Assembly: GCA_947384055.1 (NCBI GenBank)
Contig: CANDFO010000052.1
Location: forward strand, 1 to 17,354
Direction: 5' to 3'
Length of the DNA stretch: 17,354 bases
Origin: an uncultured Flavonifractor sp.
GTDB lineage: Bacteria > Bacillota > Clostridia > Oscillospirales > Oscillospiraceae
The translations under genes and the position numbers were made by a program. This document shows, one piece after another, positions 11,583 to 17,354 of the stretch. The notes under the pieces are model-generated. The model ran no database searches. It was not told the origin of the DNA and worked only from the letters and a program-made list of their open reading frames with translations. Numbering within the stretch: the stretch's first letter is position 1; each line of letters begins with the position of its first letter.

Positions 11583-13307
11583 ATGACGGACCGAGGGCGA
11601 AAATACCACTTTGTTGAGCGTATTCTGCATCTGTCAAGCCTGCTGGAGAAGCATCAGCTGGACCTGGACCAGATTTCGGAGAACGGCTGGCCCGCGGAGG
11701 AGCTCCCGCTGGAGGATATGCCGGAGCTTCAGGCTGTGGTAGAGAGCGTCCGCTTTATGGATGAGATTCCCGGCGGGTTCCTCATCTACCGCGCCGGCGG
11801 CGATGAGGAGATTATCTACGCCAACCGGGGCACTCTGCGCATGTTCCAGTGCAGTACGCTGAGGGAATTCCGGGAGCTGACCGGAAATTCCTTCCGGGGG
11901 CTTATCTACGGCGAGGACCTGGAGGCGGTGGAGAACTCCATCCACAGACAGATTTTTACGGACCAGGGCGAGCAGGACTATGTGGAGTACCGCATCCGCC
12001 GCAGGGACGGCTCTATCCATTGGGTGGAGGATTACGGTCACTTTATCCATGGGGAAACGGCAGGAGACATGTTCTACGTCTTTTTGGGCGACGCCACCGA
12101 CGAGAGAAGCCAGCAGCAGATGGAGCAGAAGCGCATGCTGACCGAGGCTCTGGAGCGGGCGGACCTGGCAGTCAATGCCAAAAACGCCTTTCTATCCCAC
12201 ATTTCTCATGAGATGCGCACGACGCTGAACGCAATTTTCGGTTACACAGCCCTGGCAAAGGCCAGCCTTCACGAGCCGAAAGCCGCCGAGGAGTATCTGG
12301 GACAAGTGGAGACCGCCAGCCGCCAGCTTTTGGGTATGATCACCCAGGCGCTGGATGTCTCTGCGCTGTCCAGCGCCGCCGGCTCCGCCCAGGAGGAGTG
12401 CGACCTGCGGGACACAATCCAGGAGGTGTACGATTTCCTGCTGCCCCAGGCGGAGGAAAAGTCGATTGCCTTTTCCCTGGACTGCGGGCGCGTGGTGCAT
12501 CGGGGTGTGTTCACCAACCCAAAGCGGCTGAAGCAGCTGATTTTAAATCTGGCCAACAACGCCGTCACATACACAAACCCCGGCGGCAGGGTGGAGATTG
12601 TCCTGCGGGAGGAGGAGGCCCTGCCCGACAGCCACGCGGTTTACTGCCTGGAAGTGAAGGACACCGGCATCGGAATCAGCGAGGAGTTCCTGGGAAAGGC
12701 TTTCGACCCCTTCAGCCGGGAGAAGTCCTCCACCCTCAGCGGGATACGGGGAATCGGCCTGGGACTGACCATCGCCAAAAACATTGTGGATATGCTGGAA
12801 GGCACCATCGCGGTGAAAACCGCGGTCAACAAGGGCAGCACCTTTACCGTCACCCTGCCCTTCCGCGTGCAGCCCCTGCCGGATATCTCCAGCCGGCAGC
12901 ACACCCCGTTCCGGCCGAATCTGCGCATCCTTCTGGCAGAGGACAACGAGATCAACCGGGAGATTGAGACGGATCTGCTGGAGCGGATGGGCTTTGTGGT
13001 GGACCCGGTGGAGGACGGCGTAGAGGCGCTGGAAAAGGCGGAGCACGCCGCGCCGGGGGACTATGACCTGGTGATTGTGGACATTCAAATGCCGCGGATG
13101 AACGGCTGGCAGGTTTCCGCCGCCATCCGAAAGCTGCCCGACCCGGTTTTGGCGCATATTCCGATTATCGCCTTGTCCGCCAACGTGGGCATTGAGGACC
13201 GGCGCCGGTCCCTGGAGAGCGGTATTGACGTCCACCTGTCCAAGCCCATGGACCTGAACGTGCTGCTGGAGAGCATCGAAAAAGTGACCAAAAAATCCGT
13301 GGTTTAA
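11583..13307 (+). CDS. Soluble PAS-domain hybrid histidine kinase with C-terminal receiver
   Basis: A 574-aa sensor kinase with no membrane segment, so probably cytosolic. Domains in order are a short N-terminal helix region (1-55), a PAS/PAC module (about 60-180, with YANRGTLRMFQ and YRIRRRDGSIHWVEDYG), a short coiled stretch, HisKA (FLSHISHEMRTTLNAIFGY, His209), HATPase_c (N-box NLANNAV around 325, DTGIG 360-364, GIGLGL 390-395) and a receiver (about 447-570: acidic E453/D454, phospho-acceptor D500, S532, K554). The usual Pro of the H-box HEMRTP is Thr here. The kinase core looks intact. No Hpt or response regulator is encoded nearby, so partners are elsewhere; in spore formers such orphan kinases often feed Spo0A, but that is a guess. 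The ATG has AAGGGGG five bases upstream. It stands alone between its promoters and a terminator. Confidence 0.93.
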   Translation: MTDRGRKYHFVERILHLSSLLEKHQLDLDQISENGWPAEELPLEDMPELQAVVESVRFMDEIPGGFLIYRAGGDEEIIYANRGTLRMFQCSTLREFRELTGNSFRGLIYGEDLEAVENSIHRQIFTDQGEQDYVEYRIRRRDGSIHWVEDYGHFIHGETAGDMFYVFLGDATDERSQQQMEQKRMLTEALERADLAVNAKNAFLSHISHEMRTTLNAIFGYTALAKASLHEPKAAEEYLGQVETASRQLLGMITQALDVSALSSAAGSAQEECDLRDTIQEVYDFLLPQAEEKSIAFSLDCGRVVHRGVFTNPKRLKQLILNLANNAVTYTNPGGRVEIVLREEEALPDSHAVYCLEVKDTGIGISEEFLGKAFDPFSREKSSTLSGIRGIGLGLTIAKNIVDMLEGTIAVKTAVNKGSTFTVTLPFRVQPLPDISSRQHTPFRPNLRILLAEDNEINREIETDLLERMGFVVDPVEDGVEALEKAEHAAPGDYDLVIVDIQMPRMNGWQVSAAIRKLPDPVLAHIPIIALSANVGIEDRRRSLESGIDVHLSKPMDLNVLLESIEKVTKKSVV

Positions 13308-13335
13308 GAGCGGTTTTTTCAAATAACCCCTAGAA

Positions 13336-13393
13336 TCAGACCCTGTCTGAGCGCGGCGGACTGCCGCAGCACAGACGGGGCCTGAACTTTTTT
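13336..13393 (+). terminator. Intrinsic terminator after the kinase gene
   Basis: TCAGACCCTGTCTG (13336-13349) pairs with CAGACGGGGCCTGA (13372-13385) with one mismatch and one wobble. An inner GCGGC/GCCGC stem caps it, and ACTTTTTT follows. It isolates the kinase from the germination operon. Confidence 0.85.
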
Positions 13394-13402
13394 GACCGGA
13401 CG

Positions 13403-13431
13403 GTATATTAGGCGCGGGAACGGCCATACTG
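13403..13431 (+). promoter_or_regulatory. Candidate sigma-G (forespore) promoter of the ger operon
   Basis: GTATA (13403-13407) fits the -35 GHATR and CATACTG (13425-13431) fits six of seven of the -10 CATNHTA, 17 bases apart. A sigma-G promoter is what a germinant-receptor operon should have. It lies 39 bases before the gerA start. Confidence 0.5.
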
Positions 13432-13469
13432 AGAGAGCTGCCAATTTTTGCGGAGAGGAGCGCTGCATC

Positions 13470-14990
13470 ATGGGCTTTTTTGGCCGGAAGCGGGAGGAGA
13501 TCCCGCCCCACCCCAGAAAGGAGCCGCGCATCAGCCTGCCCCTGAGCCTGGAGAGCCTGGAGGAGGTTTTTCGGGACGCCGTGGATTTCTCCCGGCGGCA
13601 GGTCCAGCTGGCCGGAGACCCCGGTAAGGTCGTCACCCTGTGTTATATCGGGGGCATGGTGCGCATGGAACGGGTCAGCGACTATGTGCTGCGGCCCATG
13701 GCCCAGGACAGGGGACTGCTGGAGTGCGCAAATATGGCCGCGGTCATGGAGTACATGGAGCTGGGGGCTCTGTACGACCTGAGCGTGGAGCGGCGGCGGG
13801 ACATGGACCGGGCGGCCGCCGACCTGGTAGAGGGGAACTGTCTGCTCTTCTTCCCCGGGGAGACGGAGGCCCTGTCCTTTAATGTGGGCACGGAAGAGAA
13901 GCGCTCCGTCAGCGCGCCGGAGAACGAAACCGTGCTGAAAGGGGCCAGAGACGCCTTTGTGGAGAGCATCCGCACCAATACCAGTCTGGTGCGCCGGCAT
14001 CTGAAGGCCCCGGAGCTGAAAATCAGGGAGCAGGTGGTGGGGCGGCAGTCCCTGACCACCGTGGATGTGCTCTATGTGGAGGGCATTACCGACCCGGCCC
14101 TGCCTGCCCAGGTGGAGAAGCGGCTGGCGGAAATTGATATTGACGCGGTGCTGGCCACGGGAAATATTGAGGAGTACCTGACCGGCCAGATCCGCACTCC
14201 CTTTCCCCTGCTTCAGCACACCGAACGGCCCGACCGCTTCTGCGGCGGGCTGGCGGAAGGGCGGGTGGGAGTGCTGATCGACGGTCTGCCTTTGGGATAT
14301 CTGGCCCCGGGGGTTATCGGGGACTTCCTGCGAGCTCCCCAGGACAAGTCCAGCAATTGGATGGTGGCCTCCATGCTCACGGTGCTGCGGTACGCCTGCC
14401 TGCTGGTTACACTGGTTCTGCCTGCGCTCTATGTGGCAATGGTGACATTCCACCAGGAGATGATTCCCACCCGCCTGGCTCTGTCTATTATCGCCGCCAA
14501 GCGGGATGTGCCTTTTATTACCGTATTTGAGGTGCTGATTCTGCTGATTGCCTTTGAAATTTTGCAGGAGGCGGGGCTGCGGCTCCCCCAGTCCATCGGA
14601 CAGACCGTCTCCATTATCGGCGGCCTGGTGGTGGGCACCGCCGCCGTGGAAGCAAAGATCATCTCCCCCGCGGTGCTGATTGTGGTGGCCATTGCCGGAA
14701 TCGCCGGATATACCATGCCCTCCCAGGAGGTGGCGGGAGCCCTGCGCCTTTGGCGGTTCCTGCTGGCGCTCCTGGCCGGGGCCGCAGGACTGTTCGGGGC
14801 AATGATGGGCCTGGCCGCTCTGGTATGCCATCTGGCGGGCATTGAGAGCTTTGGGGTCAGCTATCTGACCCCCTTTGCCGCCAACCAGGGGGAGCAGGTG
14901 GAGGGCCGGGCGGTGCTCCGCCAGCCCCTGCCCAAAACCAAGCTGCGGCCTGCTGCGCTGAAAACCCGAAACAAGAGGAATCAGGGATGA
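13470..14990 (+). CDS. gerA: Spore germinant receptor subunit A (GerA family)
   Basis: A 506-aa subunit of the germinant receptor in the spore inner membrane. The hydrophilic N-terminal part (1-295) carries family patterns: LCYIGGMV, a conserved LKGARDAFVESIRTNTSLVR (157-176), YVEGITDPALPAQVEKRL, TPFPLLQHTERPDRF, and EGRVGVLIDGLPLGYLAPG (263-281). The C-terminal part has about five membrane segments (roughly 305-325, 345-367, 375-393, 398-416, 428-452), then a basic tail. The ATG at 13470 is preferred because AGGAG lies nine bases upstream; the frame stays open to 13392, overlapping the previous terminator. Its stop overlaps the gerC start as ATGA. Receptors of this type sense nutrients and trigger release of ions and dipicolinate; the germinant cannot be read from sequence. 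Confidence 0.95.
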   Translation: MGFFGRKREEIPPHPRKEPRISLPLSLESLEEVFRDAVDFSRRQVQLAGDPGKVVTLCYIGGMVRMERVSDYVLRPMAQDRGLLECANMAAVMEYMELGALYDLSVERRRDMDRAAADLVEGNCLLFFPGETEALSFNVGTEEKRSVSAPENETVLKGARDAFVESIRTNTSLVRRHLKAPELKIREQVVGRQSLTTVDVLYVEGITDPALPAQVEKRLAEIDIDAVLATGNIEEYLTGQIRTPFPLLQHTERPDRFCGGLAEGRVGVLIDGLPLGYLAPGVIGDFLRAPQDKSSNWMVASMLTVLRYACLLVTLVLPALYVAMVTFHQEMIPTRLALSIIAAKRDVPFITVFEVLILLIAFEILQEAGLRLPQSIGQTVSIIGGLVVGTAAVEAKIISPAVLIVVAIAGIAGYTMPSQEVAGALRLWRFLLALLAGAAGLFGAMMGLAALVCHLAGIESFGVSYLTPFAANQGEQVEGRAVLRQPLPKTKLRPAALKTRNKRNQG

Positions 14991-16114
14991 AGGGACGGCT
15001 GAAATATGGAACGGGACGGGGCGGCCAGGTTCTGAGCGCGGCTGCCGCCGTCTGCTGCCTGTTGCTGTCCGGCTGCGACGGGCTGGATGTGCTGCCCTAT
15101 GCCAGGGAGCTGGAGGGCATGGCCCTGATGCGTACGCTGGGGGTGGACGCGGCGGAGGACGGAACCGCGGTTACGGCCTCTACCGGCGTACAGAACCAGG
15201 AAAAAGGAGATGCCCCGGCGGTTCTGGCGGAGCGGACCGCCGGGTCGATCAGCGCCGCCGTACTGGGTATGCAGGCAGAAGGGGCCTCCTATGTATATTT
15301 CGGCCATGTGGGGCAGCTGCTGCTGGGGGAGGAGCTGGCCCGGAAGTCGGCGGCGGAGGCGCTGGAATACGTGCTGCGGGACGTGGAGATGCGGCTGGAC
15401 ACCCATCTCTATATTGTTAGCGGGGGCCGGGCCGGGGACGTCATCCGGCTGGCGGCAGAGGAGGGCTCCGCCTCCAGCCGTCTGGAGGCCATGGCCGAGG
15501 ACCCGGGGCTGGCCTCCCGGTCCATGACACGGACCGTAGGAGAGGTGCTGAGCGGCCTGGAGGGACGCGGGGCCTCCTTCGCGCCGGCGCTGACATGGGA
15601 GGAGGGACTCCAGCCTGACGGGTACGCGATTCTAAAAGACGGCGCTCTGGCAGGCTGGGCCCGGGGAGAGGCCGCCTATGGGGTGAATCTGCTGCTGGGC
15701 CAGATGGATGCCGATGTGGTGGAGGTCTCCCTGGAGGACGGAGAGAAAGCCGCCCTCCGGGTGGTGGGGGCCGCCAGCCGGATAAAGCCGGTGTTCCGCG
15801 GCGGAGAGCTGACCGGACTGGAGGTCCTGTGCAGAGTGGACGCCAACCTTGCGGAGGGGCGGGTGAACCTGCGGGACCCGGAGCTTCGGACAGCGCTGGA
15901 GCAGGCGCTGATCCAGACGGAAGCGGGGCGGATTCGGGAGGCTCTGATTCTCGGCCAGGCGCTGAACGCGGATTTTCTGGACCTGCAGTCCGCCGCGGGA
16001 ATGTCTGCTCCCTGGCACTGGGCCCGGCTCCAGGACCAGTGGGACAAGTGGCCGGAGCTGGACCTGTCGGTGGAGGTGCAGGCGGGGCTGGAGCGCAGCT
16101 ATGATGCGGAATAA
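14987..16114 (+). CDS. gerC: Germinant receptor lipoprotein subunit C (Ger(x)C family)
   Basis: A 375-aa exported lipoprotein. The signal sequence ends in LLSGC (Cys30), followed at once by the family's typical GLDVLPYARELEGMALMRTLGVDAAED. A middle GHVGQLLLGEELA and VLRDVEMRLDTHLYIV region and a C-terminal domain with ALEQALIQTEAGRIREALILGQALNADFLDL fit Ger(x)C proteins and their usual length of 350-400 aa. It should sit on the outer face of the spore inner membrane with the A and B subunits. The ATG overlaps the gerA stop by four bases and has AGAGGA about eight bases before it. GerB starts 21 bases downstream. The order A-C-B differs from the A-B-C order of Bacillus subtilis gerA. Confidence 0.93.
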   Translation: MKGRLKYGTGRGGQVLSAAAAVCCLLLSGCDGLDVLPYARELEGMALMRTLGVDAAEDGTAVTASTGVQNQEKGDAPAVLAERTAGSISAAVLGMQAEGASYVYFGHVGQLLLGEELARKSAAEALEYVLRDVEMRLDTHLYIVSGGRAGDVIRLAAEEGSASSRLEAMAEDPGLASRSMTRTVGEVLSGLEGRGASFAPALTWEEGLQPDGYAILKDGALAGWARGEAAYGVNLLLGQMDADVVEVSLEDGEKAALRVVGAASRIKPVFRGGELTGLEVLCRVDANLAEGRVNLRDPELRTALEQALIQTEAGRIREALILGQALNADFLDLQSAAGMSAPWHWARLQDQWDKWPELDLSVEVQAGLERSYDAE

Positions 16115-16135
16115 CAAGGACAGGTGGTAAAACCG

Positions 16136-17221
16136 GTGGACAAGGATAAAATTTCAATGCGCCAGATGCTGGCCCTGCTCTTTGCCGCCCTGCTGTGCCC
16201 GGCGGTACGGGAGCTGCCGGCCAGAACCGGCGCGGAGGCGGGCCGGGCCGGATGGCTGTCCGCCCTGCCCGCCCTGCCGGTGCTGCTGGCGCTATGCTGG
16301 GGAATATTTCTTCTCTTCCGGAAGAGCGAAAGCAGAGACGGAATGAGCCGTGTCTACCAGAGGGTGCTGGGGCGGGAGCCTGGGCGGATTGTTACCTGGC
16401 TCTACCTGGCGTGGGGCGTGGTGCTGCTGGGCTGCAACCTGCGGCTGTTCGGCCTGCGTTTTCTCTCTACCAGCTACCGCAACGCGCCGATGCCTCTTTT
16501 TATAACGGCGCTGCTGCTTCTGGCGCTCTGGCTGGCATGGAAACGGCTGGGGACGCTGGCCAGGGCGGGACAGGTATTTTATCTGGCGCTGGCGGTGGGA
16601 CTGGGAGCGGTGCTCCTGCTGGGGGCGCCGGGGGTAAAGCTGAACCATGTGCTGCCCCTGTGGACAGAGGACCTGCCGGGTGTGGTGCGGTCAGCCGCGC
16701 CAGTGCTGTCAGTGCTGGGATATGCGGTGTACGGCGCTTTTCTGGGGGGGAGCGTCATCCGCGACGGGGAGAACCGGGCCCGGGCCATGAAATGGGGGAC
16801 GGCGTTCTGCCTGGTGCTTACCGCGCTGCAGTGGGTCTGCCTGGGGAGCTTTGGGCCGGAGCTGACGCGCCGGATGGAGGCCCCATTCTTTATGATGGTC
16901 AAGGGCGTGGGAGTGGAGGGGGCCTTCGAGCGGGTAGAGTCCGTGATTATTGCCCTGTGGGTGCTTTCCGACCTGGCCCTGATCGCCCTGCTTCTGAGCG
17001 CCTGCTCCCGCATGGCGGGCGAACTGCTTGCTCTGCGGCAGGAGAGCCGCGCAGCCCCGGTCCTGGCGGCGGTGGCCCTGGCGGGAGCGCTGTGGGCGGT
17101 TCCTGATACCTTTGCGCTTTATACCTGGATGGAGCGGGTGGTGCTGCCGGGAAATCTGCTCTTTGGTTTCCTTTTGCCCGGGGCGGCCGTTTTGGTCGGA
17201 CGGATACGGGGGCTCCTCTGA
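16136..17221 (+). CDS. gerB: Germinant receptor permease-like subunit B (GerAB/ArcD/ProY family)
   Basis: A 361-aa membrane protein of the amino-acid/polyamine/organocation superfamily with about ten hydrophobic helices, thought to hold the germinant-binding site. The N-terminus DKDKISMRQMLALLFAALLCPAVRELP matches the family's KISxRQ start, and the LFGLRFLSTSYRNAPMPLF segment is also typical. I chose the GTG at 16136 (AGGTGG eight bases upstream), because it puts the family motif right at the start; a GTG at 16124 and an ATG at 16157 are alternatives. It is the last gene of the operon. No terminator with a U-run was found in the following 100 bases, only a nested CCGGC/GCCGG and CAGCA/TGCTG hairpin (17252-17287) followed by A-rich sequence. 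Confidence 0.92.
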   Translation: MDKDKISMRQMLALLFAALLCPAVRELPARTGAEAGRAGWLSALPALPVLLALCWGIFLLFRKSESRDGMSRVYQRVLGREPGRIVTWLYLAWGVVLLGCNLRLFGLRFLSTSYRNAPMPLFITALLLLALWLAWKRLGTLARAGQVFYLALAVGLGAVLLLGAPGVKLNHVLPLWTEDLPGVVRSAAPVLSVLGYAVYGAFLGGSVIRDGENRARAMKWGTAFCLVLTALQWVCLGSFGPELTRRMEAPFFMMVKGVGVEGAFERVESVIIALWVLSDLALIALLLSACSRMAGELLALRQESRAAPVLAAVALAGALWAVPDTFALYTWMERVVLPGNLLFGFLLPGAAVLVGRIRGLL

Positions 17222-17318
17222 CGACAGCATATCTTGTGGTTGAGGGAAGCATTCCGGCAGCATATCTAGCTGCTGAAAAAAGCCGGTAAAAAAAGCCATA
17301 AAAAAACGAAAAAAGGAG

Positions 17319-17347
17319 TTGACAAGAAGGGAAAGGTTTGGTATATT
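17319..17347 (+). promoter_or_regulatory. Sigma-A promoter facing out of the window
   Basis: TTGACA (17319-17324), 17 bases, TATATT (17342-17347), in an A-rich stretch unlike the GC-rich surroundings. It should drive a gene beyond the right edge. Confidence 0.75.
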
Positions 17348-17354
17348 AATCAAG

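Noticed and set aside
13392..13469. Upstream TTG start for gerA
   Set aside because: It overlaps the kinase terminator, lacks an SD and adds residues unlike the family; the ATG at 13470 has a good SD.
12543..14831. 762-residue minus-strand open frame opposite the kinase and gerA
   Set aside because: It crosses two genes, a terminator and a promoter, and is rich in His, Gln and Gly with no domain. Antiparallel to strong coding sequence, it is not a gene.
17252..17287. Terminator for the ger operon
   Set aside because: Nested CCGGC/GCCGG and CAGCA/TGCTG stems are followed by A's, not U's, on the plus strand.
1..17354. CRISPR array, tRNA/rRNA gene, integrase or IS transposase
   Set aside because: No regularly spaced direct repeats, no tRNA-like arms with a T-loop consensus, and no transposase or recombinase motif were seen on either strand.

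Overview
The window reads as GC-rich chromosome from a spore-forming Clostridia member, probably Oscillospiraceae (Flavonifractor/Lawsonibacter-like). That placement is inference. It rests on Firmicute-type Shine-Dalgarno (SD) sites and sigma-A promoters, a T-box and an FMN riboswitch, SLH domains, a GerA-type germinant receptor and the dense GC-rich codon use. No rRNA, tRNA, CRISPR array, phage gene or transposase was seen.

Left part, plus strand (1-3954): the tail of a dispersed structured repeat (1-67) is followed by a MATE efflux transporter (129-1526), a bifunctional NAD(P)HX repair enzyme (1523-3184, ATGA overlap) and a small lipoprotein (3248-3886) that may be GerS/LolA-like. The run ends at a near-perfect bidirectional terminator (3909-3954). 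Minus strand (3981-5687): an orphan DUF624/YesL membrane protein has a 112-bp inverted-repeat-ended element pressed against its SD. Upstream of it is the riboflavin ECF S-component gene ribU, preceded by a consensus promoter, a textbook FMN riboswitch and a hairpin that appears to hide the ribU SD.

Middle (5767-11248): a secreted protein with three SLH domains and a long unrecognised C-terminal domain (5855-7642, plus) converges on an ABC uptake operon (minus, 10858 to 7945: binding lipoprotein, permease, ATPase). That operon is read from a consensus promoter through a T-box leader whose specifier is UGG, so it is assigned as a tryptophan transporter of the TrpXYZ type. The convergent gap holds a 197-bp multi-hairpin repeat flanked by two related hairpins; its right third matches positions 1-67.

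Right part, plus strand (11309-17354): an orphan, apparently soluble PAS hybrid histidine kinase (11583-13307) follows two promoters, one with a perfect inverted repeat in its spacer, and ends at an intrinsic terminator. A germinant-receptor operon in the order A-C-B (13470-17221) follows, behind a candidate sigma-G promoter. A strong promoter at 17319-17347 faces out of the window.

Most genes belong to known families. I did not find a clear new multi-gene system. The best leads are the structured repeats, the regulatory RNA details (UGG specifier with a UGGU T-box bulge; FMN-controlled SD sequestration), the kinase promoter operator, and the uncharacterised C-terminal half of the SLH protein.
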